Source of the DNA: Myxococcales bacterium
GTDB lineage: Bacteria; Myxococcota_A; Polyangia; Polyangiales; Polyangiaceae
Length of the DNA: 64,000 bases
Assembly (NCBI GenBank): GCA_013297655.1
Contig: JAAFHV010000007.1
Location: 1 to 64,000 of the forward strand
Reading direction: 5' to 3'
Under the pieces are notes generated by a model. It did not search any database, had not been told where the DNA came from, and saw nothing but the letters and a program-made list of their open reading frames with translations. Positions 37,074 to 46,300 of this stretch are shown piece after piece. Numbering within the stretch: the stretch's first letter is position 1; each line of letters starts with the position of its first letter. Position numbers and translations under genes: made by a program.

Positions 37074-37364
37074 TCAGAGGTTCTCGACGGACTTCAACAT
37101 CTCGGGCACGAAGGACGTTCGCGGGCGGATGAGCGTGGTTCGCACCGGGCCGGGACGAACGCGAATCGTCGCGTCGTTCGGACCGAAGCCCCCCGCGCTC
37201 AGCGGGTCGTCGGAGAACTCGTAGCCGTAACCGTCGCCGTTCCCCTTTGCGGGAGGAGCGCCACCGGCTGCCGCTGGTGCAGCGCCTGCACCCTGCGCGA
37301 ACGCAGACGTGCTGACGAGCAGAATACCAAGACCCAAAAACCCCACGAAGAGACGCTTCGCCAT
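37074..37364 (-). CDS. gltF: GltF-like small secreted protein
   Basis: A 96-residue protein with a typical signal peptide (MAKRLFVGFLGLGILLVSTS, cleavage after AFA), a Gly/Ala/Pro-rich stretch, and a compact C-terminal segment ending in VRTTLIRPRTSFVPEMLKSV. GltF of M. xanthus is a small Glt protein encoded just before gltG, so position and size support the call; the sequence itself is too short for certainty. AAGGAGA eight bases before ATG 37364 fixes the start. It follows the gltE terminator and is 96 bp from gltG, with which it is probably cotranscribed. Confidence 0.7.
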   Translation of the reverse strand: MAKRLFVGFLGLGILLVSTSAFAQGAGAAPAAAGGAPPAKGNGDGYGYEFSDDPLSAGGFGPNDATIRVRPGPVRTTLIRPRTSFVPEMLKSVENL

Positions 37365-37681
37365 GTTCGTTCTCCTTCTGACTCTTCCTTGCACCGTTTA
37401 CCAATCCTTCGACCGGTTATCGCGTGGTTTTTGACGTCCGAGGACGTTTTTCCTTTGCGATCCGAAGACTTGGTAAAAATCCAGGGCAACCGTAACCGGG
37501 CGACCTGAACATCACTCTAGATGACTGTGCCCCAAAGGACCGTTTTCCTGGGCCTTCAGGGCACGTTGCGAGCGTCTCGGGTGCACTAGACAGGGCTTCG
37601 TGGCCCAAGTTCCCGGGACGGACGATTTTTCTTCCGACACCCCAAAGGAAAGGGCCCGCTCGATGGAGCAGGCCCCTTGCC
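37365..37681. other. Spacer between gltE and gltF
   Basis: About 317 bp that contain the gltE terminator (37643-37677), a palindrome ACGTC-CGAG-GACGT at 37434-37447, and the gltF ribosome site. The promoter of the gltF-gltG unit is expected here, but I could not assign hexamers. No supported gene. Confidence 0.6.
37643..37677 (-). terminator. Intrinsic terminator of the gltC-gltD-gltE unit
   Basis: On the minus strand GGGGCC-T-GCTC pairs with GAGC-G-GGCCC across a 4-base loop and is followed by TTTCCTTT. It lies directly after the gltE stop, so the gltCDE transcript should end before gltF. Confidence 0.8.
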
Positions 37682-39151
37682 TCACTTCTTGTCGGCCGGC
37701 TTGTCGCCAGCGGGAGGCGCGTCGGATGTCGGAGCCGGGCCCCCGGGGGCCCCTTGCGCCTTCTGCTCGCTCGCGTCGAGGTCGAGGAATTGGATCGTGT
37801 CGTCGATGTCTTGCATGCGCTCCTTCGAGCGCTTCACGGCACCTTCGTACTCGGCCTTGCCCTGCGCCTTGTCGACGAAGGTTTGGAAGATGCCCTTCGC
37901 GGAGCGGAGCGCGGCTTTCGTCGCGTCCTTTCCGGCGCCGGCCTTGGCCTTGAACTCCTGAACGAGGATGCCCTCGTTGTAGAAGGCGTCGGGGCGGTTG
38001 GCGTCGAGCTTCTTGCAGGCCTCGAGCTCGGCTTGCACCGCGGCGACCTCTGCCTCGTAGTTCGCGTCGGTGGCCTGGATGGGGCCGCGGAGCGCGAGCG
38101 CGAGACCGAGGTGAGCGTCGTAGTCGTTCGGGCGCATCTCGAGCGCCTTCTTGTACGCGCCGGCAGCCTGCTCGAAACCGCGGAACGAGAGGTTGACGGC
38201 GGCGAAGTTCATCTGCGCCTCGAAGAACTTCGGATCGAGCTTCGCGGCGGTGGAGAACTCGGCGACGGCGCTGTTCACTTGGCCGAGCTCGTTCTGAATG
38301 AGGCCGGCGGTGTTGTGGATCGGCGCGTAGGCCGCGTTCTTGCGAATCGCTTGCGAGCAGACGAGGGCCGCGAGCTCGAGCTGCTGCACGTCGGCGCGCT
38401 TCGCGATGGATGCGTTCGTCGCGATCTGGCGGCCCTTGGAGCCCTTCTGCGACGACTTGATCGCACCGGCGCGCTTCTTCGCTTGCTGGAAGTAGAAGAG
38501 CGCGAGCTGGTTGAAGGCGGGCATGTACGCGTCGTCGATCGCCAGCGCACGCTGGAGGTTCTTCTTCGCGCAGTCCATGTCGTTGGTGCAGCCCTGGCCT
38601 CCGGTCTCGGAGTCACGCTGCATCTGGAACATGGCGAGGTTCACGAGCGCGGGCACGTTCTGGAACTGAGCGTCCAAGACGGCCTGCTGGAGCGTGGAGA
38701 TCGCCGCGTCCTCGTTGCTCGAGCCCTTGTAGTCATAGAGGGCGATTTGCACCTTCGCGAAGTGGAACTTGGGGTCGTCCGCGATCGCTTTGGTAAAGCG
38801 AGCGCGGGCTTCCTTGTCGTTGCCGCAGCGCTGGTAGGAGAGGCCGGCGTTGTACGTGGCCTCGGGGAACTTACCGCTCTTCTGCTCCGACGCGGCCTGC
38901 TCGAACTTCTTCGCGACCTCGTTGCAGGTGGCGTCGTTCCAGTCGGCGGCCTTGTCGTGAGCGACCATGCTCTCGACCGCGGCGTTGAACTTCGCTTGCG
39001 CGGAGTCGCTCACCGTTTCGCCGGTCGAGGTGGTGGGCTTTCCGGGAACCTTGGGCTCCTTTTTGCCACCGGTGTTGGCCTCCGGCCCACCCCCGCAAGC
39101 GAGGGAGAGGAGCACGAGACCTGCGGAGAGGATGCCTAGTTTGGACTTCAT
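37682..39151 (-). CDS. gltE: GltE (AglT)-like TPR lipoprotein
   Basis: A 489-residue lipoprotein (signal MKSKLGILSAGLVLLSLA, lipobox LSLAC). TPR-type helices fill the mature part, for example ATYNAGLSYQRCGNDKEARA, ALAIDDAYMPAFNQLALFYF and AAGAYKKALEMRPNDYDAHL, and the tail is Pro/Ala-rich. GltE/AglT of M. xanthus is a TPR protein of about this size encoded directly after gltD, and the order here is the same (14 bp after gltD). It is believed to act in the periplasm as part of the Glt envelope complex. AAGGAG eight bases before ATG 39151 fixes the start. A terminator follows the stop. Confidence 0.87.
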   Translation of the reverse strand: MKSKLGILSAGLVLLSLACGGGPEANTGGKKEPKVPGKPTTSTGETVSDSAQAKFNAAVESMVAHDKAADWNDATCNEVAKKFEQAASEQKSGKFPEATYNAGLSYQRCGNDKEARARFTKAIADDPKFHFAKVQIALYDYKGSSNEDAAISTLQQAVLDAQFQNVPALVNLAMFQMQRDSETGGQGCTNDMDCAKKNLQRALAIDDAYMPAFNQLALFYFQQAKKRAGAIKSSQKGSKGRQIATNASIAKRADVQQLELAALVCSQAIRKNAAYAPIHNTAGLIQNELGQVNSAVAEFSTAAKLDPKFFEAQMNFAAVNLSFRGFEQAAGAYKKALEMRPNDYDAHLGLALALRGPIQATDANYEAEVAAVQAELEACKKLDANRPDAFYNEGILVQEFKAKAGAGKDATKAALRSAKGIFQTFVDKAQGKAEYEGAVKRSKERMQDIDDTIQFLDLDASEQKAQGAPGGPAPTSDAPPAGDKPADKK

Positions 39152-39165
39152 TTCGAGGCTCCTTT

Positions 39166-42100
39166 TCACTTCTTCTTGCCGGCGGCGGGCTTCTTCGCGT
39201 CGGGCTTCTTGGTGTCCTGCGTGGGCTCTGCGCCGGCCTTTTCGGTCGGAGCAGCGCTCGGGGGACGCCAAGCCTGACCACCGACGAGGATCGGCGGGTT
39301 CTTCTCGTCGAGACCGCTGTTGGAGAGCGTGGGCGCTCCGCGGAGCTCGTCGACGACGTGGTATTCGGACTTGTAGTTCTTCGCGAGCCACACTTCGCAG
39401 TCACGCGAGTAGCCGTCGAAGTATTGGTACTTGACCGAGAGGTCGAGGCACTTCTTGAGCGCCGGCTTCGCGTTGTTCGTCTTGAACGGCTCGCTCGCGC
39501 CGTCGAGAGCGTCGTAGTAGGTGCCACGGATTTCCGGGTCGGTCTTCCAGGCCTTGGGGATCGGGGCGCGACGGAAGTCGTCCACGAAGTTGCCCCACAT
39601 GAGGCCGGAGCGCGAACCGGCGGCGATGACCCACTTCGGCGGGGGAACGGGCTTGAGGTCGAGGATCTTGACGTAGGCCGGCTCGACCTTCGCGATCGCT
39701 TCCTTCTTCTTCGTGTACCAGTCCTTCACCTTGGTGCCGATGTGCTTGACGACATCTTCCTTGGTGCCGGAGCCCTTGTACTCGGGGAACTTGAGCGGCT
39801 CGACGACGACGAGGCGCTCCTCTTCGGCGGCCATGAAGTAGGCCTCGCCGACCGCGTTGAGAGCCTTCGCGAGGCGCTTGTCTTGCTGACCTGCGTCTTC
39901 GCTCGGGTAGGCCGCGCGAATCTTGGCTTCCGAGTCGGCGGGGTTGGTCCAGTAGCCACGAACCTTCGCGTACTCGCCCTTCGCTTGACGATCGCCGCCC
40001 TTCAGCTTGCTGTAGGCGCGGGCGAGCGTGGCGTGCGCTTGCACTTGGATATCGGGAGCGGCCTTGTCGATGACCCCCATCGATCCGACGAGCGACGCGC
40101 GAGCCTTGTCCCACTCTTCTTTTTCGGCGTAGTGCGCACCGATCGCGAAGGCGATCGAGGCGGTCTGCGCGGGCTTCGAGGCGCCGTAGTTCTTCGTGAA
40201 CTTGCGGGCGTCTTCGATGGCCTTTTCTTCCTGGCCGAGGCCGAGGCGGAGGAGCACGGCGTCGGCGAGGGCGGCGTCGGCCTTCTCGGCGCGGGGGTCG
40301 GCTTCGACGAACTTCTCGAACCACTCGGCCGCGAGCTCGTAGACGGCGATCGCTTGGAAGTTACCGCCGATTTCGTAGGTGGCCTTCTTCGCGAGCGGCG
40401 ACTTGCCGTTCGTCTTGTTGTCGAACGCGAGCAGCGCTTGGCGTGCCGCGATCGCTTTCGCGATGAGGCGCGCGGCTTGGAACGAGCGAGCCGCGTTGTA
40501 CGCGATTTCGTCGCAGCGATCGGCCTGCGGGGCCTGGCCCTGCGAGACGGGCTCCTGGCAGTACTTCCGGAACATCTCGAAGTACGTGTTGCCCGCAGTT
40601 TCGTACTGCTGGAGCGCGCCGGCGCCGCCGTTCTTGTCGGCGATCTCGACGAGCTTCTGCGCCTTGAGACGGAGGATGTCGACCTGCACCTTGTTCAAGT
40701 TGGTGCACTGTTCGGCGTTCTTCGCGGCCTTGTCCCCGGTGCAATAAAGCTCGAGGAACTTCGGAACGTCGGCGCCCATGTCGTCGTAGCAAGACGGACG
40801 CGACGACTGAGCGCCGAGCACGTTGATGCTCTCGAGGTAGAGCTGCGCGGCGTAGATGCCGACGTCACGATCCGCGTTGTTCATCGCGATGTCGCGGAAC
40901 GCAGTCGCGGCTTCTTCCCAGTGCTTCGCCTCGAAGTAGGTGCGCGCGCGGGCGTACTTGACCTCGACGAGCTGCTCTTGACCGGCGTTGTCGGTCGCGG
41001 GCGGCTTGATGTAGCAAATGTACCGGTTGAAGGCCTGGACCATGCCCTTCTGCTGGTCCGTGAACTCCTTCGGCTTGAGAGCGGCGGCTTCTTCTTCCTT
41101 CTTCCGCTTCTCTTCTTCCGACTTGTTCTTGCCCGGGAGCTGCCCGATGCCCTTGCGAGCCTCGGCCTTCGGGTGAGAGGCGTCGTACATCTTCTGGTAA
41201 CAGAGCACCGAGGCGTACGCGGCTTCGGGGGCGTCCTTGCCCGTCGGATCTTCGGCGACGACCGAGTCGAACGCCGGACCGCACTCGGCCCACTTCTCCT
41301 GATAGTAGAGGAGATCCGCCATGTTGTACTTGATCTTGTACAACGTGGGCCAGTCGTCCTTCACGATGCGCGGGAAGGTGAACGACGCGAACTGCTTCGC
41401 CTCGAACGTGTCGACCACCTTCTTGTAGAGGTACGCCGCGAGGGTGAGCGTCTTCGGATCGTTCGTGCCGCGTTGGCCGTTCGAGCCCGCCGCTTCGAGG
41501 TGCCACGCCATCGCGGTCTCGGCGACGATTTGCGCGGTGTGGTTTGCACACTCCTGCTTCGCTTCCGCGGAGTGGTTCTGCGAGGAGTAGTCCTTGTAGA
41601 GCTTCACCTGCTGGTCGACTTCGGTCTTGATGGCCTCCTTGTTGGAGGACTTCATCGCCATCGTCGCTTCGGTGATGTGCGACTGGTAGACGCAAGACTT
41701 GTCGCCGTGGTCGCGCGACATGAGGTCTTTGTAGAGCGTCACGCCCTCGTGATAGTGGCCGGTGTCCAGGTAGTTGTTACCCAGATCGTCCATCATCTTG
41801 TAGGTCTTGTCGGACCCGTCGGTGTCGCCCGAGATGCCGTGGAAGAAGTTGTACGCCTGCGTCGGGTCGCCCTTGAGGGCGTAGACGGGGATGATGTCGC
41901 GGCGGGCGCTGTCGGCGAGCTTCGCGGCGCCGGGGAGCTGCGAGTAGTTCTTGCCGAAGTCGATCGTCTTCTTGAAAGCGTTGAGCGCCTTCTCGAACTC
42001 GCCCTTGTTCCAAGCGACGTAGGCGAGCTTGTACCAAGCGTAGCCGTAGACCTTGTTGTTCGGCGGCGGGTACTTGATGACGCTCTCGTACGCCTGCGCG

Positions 42101-42912
42101 GCGAGATCCCACTTTTGCGGGTCGCCCTGCGCTTCGTTGAAGAAGAGCTCTCCGAACGCGAGGTAAACGTTCGGGATGTACTTCGAGTTCGGGCGCTTGT
42201 CCTTGAGCTCGAGGTAGACGATGCGGGCCGTCTTGTAGTCGCTCGCCTGCTCGTGCTCGTAGGCGAGGTAGTAGAGGACCTCGTCGAGCTGCGCGTAGTC
42301 GGGGTAGTCGGTCTTGACGAGCGTGTAGTAGCGGATCGCCTGGTTGCGAGCCGACTTCATCACGGTGTCGGCCTGGTTCGCGAGCGCCTGCTTCTGACCC
42401 GCGGCTTGCGCGTTGGTCTTCTTCAGGGTGTCGCGCTCGACCTCGGCGTTGGTCTTGTCGCGGAAGGCGGCGGCCTCGAGCTCCACGTACGCTTCGGCGA
42501 GGCGACGCGCGAGAGTCACGCGGTCGGCGGCGTTGCGCGGGGTGTTCGAGAAGAGGCGCTCGATGCCTTGGATCTCGGTGAAGAGGAGCGCGCGCTGACG
42601 GGCCTGGAGGCGGCTCTTGCGCTCGTCGCGAGGCGCGTCGTTCACCACCGGGTTCGGCGGCTTGTTGTCCTTCTTCTTCGCCTCGCCGATCGGGGCGACG
42701 CCGCGGAAGTTCGCTTGCGTGCTCTTTCCGTGGGCGGCGAACTCTTTCGGACCTGCGACCGCGCAGGCGTTGAGCTCTTTCTTCGCCTTCTCTTCGATGC
42801 ACACGCCGCCGCTCGCGGACGACGTGGCTGCGCCGTCTGCCGCCGCGACGGACGTGAGCGCCGTCGAGGTCAGCATGATCCCGAGAGCCGGGAGGATGGT
42901 CTTGCGAATCAT
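39166..42912 (-). CDS. gltD: GltD (AgmU)-like periplasmic TPR protein
   Basis: A 1248-residue secreted protein. The signal peptide is MIRKTILPALGIMLTSTALT with cleavage near SVAAA. The body is a long helical repeat array of TPR type, with units such as ALNAFKKTIDFGKNYSQLPG and VYELAAEWFEKFVEADPRAE. A C-terminal Pro/Lys-rich tail ends AAGKKK. GltD/AgmU of M. xanthus is a large TPR protein of similar length found in the periplasm and gliding complexes. It starts 5 bp after the gltC stop and is followed within 14 bp by gltE, so the three should be one operon. The ribosome site (GGCAGG) is weak, consistent with coupling to gltC. Confidence 0.88.
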   Translation of the reverse strand: MIRKTILPALGIMLTSTALTSVAAADGAATSSASGGVCIEEKAKKELNACAVAGPKEFAAHGKSTQANFRGVAPIGEAKKKDNKPPNPVVNDAPRDERKSRLQARQRALLFTEIQGIERLFSNTPRNAADRVTLARRLAEAYVELEAAAFRDKTNAEVERDTLKKTNAQAAGQKQALANQADTVMKSARNQAIRYYTLVKTDYPDYAQLDEVLYYLAYEHEQASDYKTARIVYLELKDKRPNSKYIPNVYLAFGELFFNEAQGDPQKWDLAAQAYESVIKYPPPNNKVYGYAWYKLAYVAWNKGEFEKALNAFKKTIDFGKNYSQLPGAAKLADSARRDIIPVYALKGDPTQAYNFFHGISGDTDGSDKTYKMMDDLGNNYLDTGHYHEGVTLYKDLMSRDHGDKSCVYQSHITEATMAMKSSNKEAIKTEVDQQVKLYKDYSSQNHSAEAKQECANHTAQIVAETAMAWHLEAAGSNGQRGTNDPKTLTLAAYLYKKVVDTFEAKQFASFTFPRIVKDDWPTLYKIKYNMADLLYYQEKWAECGPAFDSVVAEDPTGKDAPEAAYASVLCYQKMYDASHPKAEARKGIGQLPGKNKSEEEKRKKEEEAAALKPKEFTDQQKGMVQAFNRYICYIKPPATDNAGQEQLVEVKYARARTYFEAKHWEEAATAFRDIAMNNADRDVGIYAAQLYLESINVLGAQSSRPSCYDDMGADVPKFLELYCTGDKAAKNAEQCTNLNKVQVDILRLKAQKLVEIADKNGGAGALQQYETAGNTYFEMFRKYCQEPVSQGQAPQADRCDEIAYNAARSFQAARLIAKAIAARQALLAFDNKTNGKSPLAKKATYEIGGNFQAIAVYELAAEWFEKFVEADPRAEKADAALADAVLLRLGLGQEEKAIEDARKFTKNYGASKPAQTASIAFAIGAHYAEKEEWDKARASLVGSMGVIDKAAPDIQVQAHATLARAYSKLKGGDRQAKGEYAKVRGYWTNPADSEAKIRAAYPSEDAGQQDKRLAKALNAVGEAYFMAAEEERLVVVEPLKFPEYKGSGTKEDVVKHIGTKVKDWYTKKKEAIAKVEPAYVKILDLKPVPPPKWVIAAGSRSGLMWGNFVDDFRRAPIPKAWKTDPEIRGTYYDALDGASEPFKTNNAKPALKKCLDLSVKYQYFDGYSRDCEVWLAKNYKSEYHVVDELRGAPTLSNSGLDEKNPPILVGGQAWRPPSAAPTEKAGAEPTQDTKKPDAKKPAAGKKK

Positions 42913-42917
42913 GGGAA

Positions 42918-44675
42918 TTACCTGCCGCACTTCGAGGTGATGGTCTGTCGGTAGAAGCCGAGCTCGTCACGCCAGTACTCGCCGTCGAACGGCCAAATGA
43001 CGTGCTCGTCGTCCGCCTTCACGATGTTTCGCTCTGACTCTTTCGCGGTGACTTGGCTGCCGGCGATGGCTTGGTCGAGCTGGTTTCGCTTTGCCGACGT
43101 GATGTCGATGAGGATCTTCGCGCTGTCGCGGAGGTGCTCGTTGAGCTCGTCGAGGTTGCGCTGGTAGCGCTCCTTCGCGAGGGTGCCCGCGTTGCGCACC
43201 GCGATGTCGCGCGCGAGCTGGAGGGCGTCTTTCGTGTCGTTGCCGAGGGGCGAGTCGCGGAAGGTGCCGGGCGCCTTCTTGAAGCGGTTCGCTTCGTCGT
43301 CCAAGAGCTGCACGTACTGGAGGTGACGGAGGAGCTGACGATCGGAGAGAGCGTTCTCCACGACGGTCTTGATGCGCGGCGGGAGGTCGGCCTTGCCGTC
43401 GCGCACGTCCTTCAGAAACTTGTAGAAGGCTTCTTCTTGGCCATCACCCTTGAAACGGGTGAGAACTTTGTTGAGCTCGTCGTAGAGCGGTTGGTACTTC
43501 GTCTGCAGCTTGGCGACGATGACCTCTGCGTCGTCGTACTGACAGTTCGCGAAGTAGATGACCGAACGAAGGACTTCGGCCTCCGGGTAGTACGAGTTCG
43601 GGAAGTACGGCGCCTGCAGCGTGTGGATATTTCCGAGCGCGTGCGCGTAGTCGCCGGCCATGAAGTACGCCCACGACTCCTCGAAGAGAGAGTCGAGCCA
43701 GTACTCGCTGCCGACGTCGACCTTGTTCCAGTACTTGACGGCGGCGGAGAGCTTGGTCGAGTCGATCGTGGGCGAGCCCTGCTCGTCGAGGCGGACCGAG
43801 GCCGAGTAGTACGTACGCGCCATCGAGAGGTGCGCGAGGTCGCGCATACGCGAGTCGTCGTCGACGCCCTCGACGCCCTCGTCGATCGCACCGACGATGC
43901 GCTGGAACGATTGGACGGCGGGCACCGACTTGCGGAGCTGCACGTTCGAGATGCCGCTGAAGAACTGCGCGCGAACGTAGTACTTCGACTCGCGCGAGAC
44001 CTTCGTGAAGAGGCGGAGCGCGTCTTCGTACTGGCGGTTGCGGTACTTGTACCGGCCGAGCAGGTAGTTGAGCTGCCAGTACAGATCGCGCTGGTTGTTG
44101 TTGTTGAACTTCTCGATCTGCGCGTCGTTGTACTTGCCCACGCGCTCGACGATGTCGGCCGGCTCGGGCAAGTCCGTCGCGAGCTTCGAGAGCCAAAGGA
44201 GCGTCTCGTTGAACTTGAGGTGGTTCGGCTTGTCCGCGATTTCGGAGAAGATGCCGTACGCCGCTTGGTAGAACTTCAGGCGGTAGAGCGAGATCGCGAG
44301 GTGGTACTGCGCGAGCTGCTTGTTGCCCTCGTCGTCCTGCGTTTCACCCTTGTAAACGCGGTAAAGCGCGAGCGAAGCGTCGATCCACTTTTCGCTGTCG
44401 AAGAGGCGCTTCGCCTGCGCGGCGGGCTCCGTCATCTGGCCGGCGGTGGGGGGCGGTCCGTTGTCGGCCGCCTTCGGTTGCGTGGGCGTCGCGGGCTCGT
44501 CGAGCTCGATGTCCGCGCCACCGGCCGCGCCGGGCTTCGGCGTTCCCTTCGGCGCGCCAGCCGCGGGCTTCTTCGCTCCGCCCTTCTGCGCGTACGAATC
44601 GTGGGGCGCGACGAGCGCGAGCGAGAGCAGGGGGATGGCGGTGAGGACGATTTTGCGCGCCAGGGATATACGCAT
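42918..44675 (-). CDS. gltC: GltC-like TPR protein
   Basis: A 585-residue secreted protein with signal peptide MRISLARKIVLTAIPLLSLA and likely cleavage at SYA-Q; no lipobox Cys is seen. A low-complexity Pro/Gly/Lys stretch (about 30-75) precedes helical TPR-like repeats (for example QLAQYHLAISLYRLKFYQAA and GNIHTLQAPYFPNSYYPEAE). The end has a conserved-looking VIWPFDGEYWRDELGFY. GltC of M. xanthus is a TPR protein of the outer envelope in the Glt system, but there it is encoded in the second cluster with gltA/gltB/gltK; here it leads gltD-gltE. The call rests on size, composition and position. A promoter-like element lies about 210 bp upstream. Confidence 0.72.
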   Translation of the reverse strand: MRISLARKIVLTAIPLLSLALVAPHDSYAQKGGAKKPAAGAPKGTPKPGAAGGADIELDEPATPTQPKAADNGPPPTAGQMTEPAAQAKRLFDSEKWIDASLALYRVYKGETQDDEGNKQLAQYHLAISLYRLKFYQAAYGIFSEIADKPNHLKFNETLLWLSKLATDLPEPADIVERVGKYNDAQIEKFNNNNQRDLYWQLNYLLGRYKYRNRQYEDALRLFTKVSRESKYYVRAQFFSGISNVQLRKSVPAVQSFQRIVGAIDEGVEGVDDDSRMRDLAHLSMARTYYSASVRLDEQGSPTIDSTKLSAAVKYWNKVDVGSEYWLDSLFEESWAYFMAGDYAHALGNIHTLQAPYFPNSYYPEAEVLRSVIYFANCQYDDAEVIVAKLQTKYQPLYDELNKVLTRFKGDGQEEAFYKFLKDVRDGKADLPPRIKTVVENALSDRQLLRHLQYVQLLDDEANRFKKAPGTFRDSPLGNDTKDALQLARDIAVRNAGTLAKERYQRNLDELNEHLRDSAKILIDITSAKRNQLDQAIAGSQVTAKESERNIVKADDEHVIWPFDGEYWRDELGFYRQTITSKCGR

Positions 44676-44883
44676 GAGAGGGGTTCCTCGCGGGGTCCGG
44701 GGGCCGGGATCACGAAACGGCTGAGAGAGCAAGCGAAACGGTCGAACGAAGAGGTCGCGACACGTCCGCGACGAAACTTCTCTTGGAGAGTCGAGGCCTT
44801 GCCTCAGGAAGATTTCCTGACGTGCTGGCCACGTTTACCGAAAAGCTCAACGAAATTCAGTGGATACTCTCTCCGAGGGCGGC

Positions 44884-44913
44884 ATGGTAGAAAGGCTCGT
44901 TCTCCCTTGTCAA
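44884..44913 (-). promoter_or_regulatory. Putative promoter of gltC-gltD-gltE
   Basis: On the minus strand, TTGACA (44913-44908) and TACCAT (44889-44884) are separated by 18 bp. The distance to the gltC ATG is about 210 bp, leaving a long leader. A second TTGACA in the same orientation upstream (about 44959) has no matching -10. Confidence 0.55.
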
Positions 44914-45127
44914 GGGGCATGGCCCCAGAAACACCGGCACGGAGCCGTGGGACGCCTGTCAAGGGGGGAGGCTTGGGTGGCGCGCTCGCTCGAATGGTCG
45001 GGTCGGCGCCTCCGTCGTCGCTTCGTTCGCAGCCTCGACGATTTTTCGAATGGGCGCGCGACCGAACCGCCAAGAGAACGAGCGGGGTCTTTTGGTGGAA
45101 CCTCGCGAGATCGCGCCCCGATCCTCC

Positions 45128-45157
45128 TTGACGAATTTTGGAGGAGAGAGGTACGGT
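45128..45157 (+). promoter_or_regulatory. Putative promoter of the Cys-rich lipoprotein/YraN unit
   Basis: TTGACG (45128-45133) and TACGGT (45152-45157) with an 18-bp spacer, about 75 bp before ATG 45232. Confidence 0.5.
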
Positions 45158-45231
45158 CCCGGGCCGGCTCGGGTGGTCGCCATCGCCCCTCCCAGCTGCG
45201 CCACGAACCTCCCTCTCTGGAGAGCCTCCGC

Positions 45232-45882
45232 ATGACTCGCTCCCGCCTGCTCCTTGCCGTCTTCCTGGTCGGCTCGGGATCTGTCTTTTTCACTGGTCAA
45301 GGCTGCTCGGCGACCGGCATCGGCGACCCGTGCACTCCCGAGCAAGAATACGATTCCGCCTTCCTCGGGTTCAACTCGAAGGAAGTGAACGTCGAGTCGA
45401 AGAGCTTCCAGTGCCAGACGCGTCTGTGCCTCGTGAATCACTTCCGCGGCCGCGTTTCGTGTCCCTACGGCCAAACGGCCAACGGCGGCCCGATCTCGTC
45501 CAATGACGCCTGCTTCCTCCCCGGAACGCAGGGCGAAAAGGTCACCGGCACGCCGGGCGCTCCTGAAGGCGCGCGCGTCGATCCGCAGTGCTTGAACCGC
45601 AAAGCCGACTCCACGGTTTACTGCTCCTGCCGCTGCGCGAACTCGGCCGGCGGCACCGATGACGGCGCGAACTACTGCGCTTGCCCGGATGGCTTTGCTT
45701 GCGAGCAGCTCGTCGACCCCACCGGCCAAGGCAACGAGGGCCTCACCGGCGGTTACTGCGTGAAGGCGAACACGAAGTACGATCCCAGCGTCGACTGCCA
45801 GGGCGACTGCGACAACGGCGCCCAGCGTACCCAGTGCGCGGGCGGAACCGCCGCGCCGGCAGCCTCGTCCTCCGCGAAGTGA
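45232..45882 (+). CDS. Cys-rich lipoprotein divergent from gltC
   Basis: A 216-residue exported protein; signal MTRSRLLLAVFLVGSGSVFF with lipobox GQGC. The mature part has about 18 cysteines, including CSCRC and YCACPDGFACEQL, which suggests disulfide-stapled, EGF-like surface modules. In M. xanthus several Cys-rich outer-membrane lipoproteins (the Cgl proteins, and GltK) work with the Glt machinery. The position opposite gltC makes such a role possible, but I cannot assign an orthologue. It shares a 556-bp divergent region with gltC, and its stop overlaps the GTG start of the YraN-type gene. ATG 45232 starts the signal peptide; the longer open frame upstream is rejected. Confidence 0.8.
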   Translation: MTRSRLLLAVFLVGSGSVFFTGQGCSATGIGDPCTPEQEYDSAFLGFNSKEVNVESKSFQCQTRLCLVNHFRGRVSCPYGQTANGGPISSNDACFLPGTQGEKVTGTPGAPEGARVDPQCLNRKADSTVYCSCRCANSAGGTDDGANYCACPDGFACEQLVDPTGQGNEGLTGGYCVKANTKYDPSVDCQGDCDNGAQRTQCAGGTAAPAASSSAK

Positions 45883-46265
45883 GCCGTCCCCGCGGGCACG
45901 CCCTCGGGCGTACCGCAGAAGAAGCCGCGTGCGACTCCCTCGTCGCTCGCGGCTTCGTCGTTCTCGGGAGAAACGTACGGCTCGGTCCGCACGAGATCGA
46001 CGTCGTGGTGCGCGACGGGCCGACCGGCGCGACGATCGCCCTCGTCGAAGTGCGCACTCGTCGCGCGGGGGCGCTCGTCGGTCCGCTCGCGAGCATCGGC
46101 CCCAAAAAGCGCAAGGCGATGCTCGACGCGGCGGCGCGCTTCCTCGCCCGGCCACCCTTCTCGCTCGATGGCGTCGCGCGCGTTCGCCTCGACGTGTGCG
46201 TCGTGCAGCTCGCGGCCGAAGCGACGACGGTCGAGCACTTCCCGGGCGCCGTCACCGCGAGCTGA
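45879..46265 (+). CDS. YraN/UPF0102-family nuclease-like protein
   Basis: A 128-residue member of the YraN family, which has a restriction-endonuclease/Holliday-junction-resolvase-like fold. The core motif is present: GRNVRLGPHEIDVVVRDG followed by ALVEVRTR, that is, Glu-Ile-Asp and Glu-x-Arg in place of the usual E-x-K. The N-terminal GRTAEEAACDSLVARGFVVL is also typical. GTG 45879 overlaps the stop of the Cys-rich lipoprotein gene, an odd functional pairing. A longer in-frame run starts inside the lipoprotein gene and is not used. It ends 111 bp from the convergent HAMP protein gene. Confidence 0.85.
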   Translation: MSRPRGHALGRTAEEAACDSLVARGFVVLGRNVRLGPHEIDVVVRDGPTGATIALVEVRTRRAGALVGPLASIGPKKRKAMLDAAARFLARPPFSLDGVARVRLDVCVVQLAAEATTVEHFPGAVTAS

Positions 46266-46300
46266 CCTGGAGCCCCCCTCGAGCGCGCTCGAGGCATTCG

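Larger units (their letters stand above)
44676..45231. other. Divergent control region between gltC and the Cys-rich lipoprotein gene
   Basis: About 556 bp. It holds a minus-strand promoter-like pair for gltC (44884-44913), a plus-strand pair for the lipoprotein gene (45128-45157), and two copies of TGTCAAGGGG at 44908-44917 and 44954-44963 in the same orientation. I see no supported gene in it. Confidence 0.65.

Noticed and set aside
37434-37452. Hairpin ACGTC-CGAG-GACGT followed by TTTTT on the plus strand, as a terminator
   Set aside because: All genes here run on the minus strand, so the T-run is on the wrong side; it is listed only as a palindrome upstream of gltF.
39358-42954. An 1198-codon plus-strand frame antisense to gltD
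   Set aside because: Same effect of codon composition; no domain, and it covers a gene with signal peptide and TPRs.
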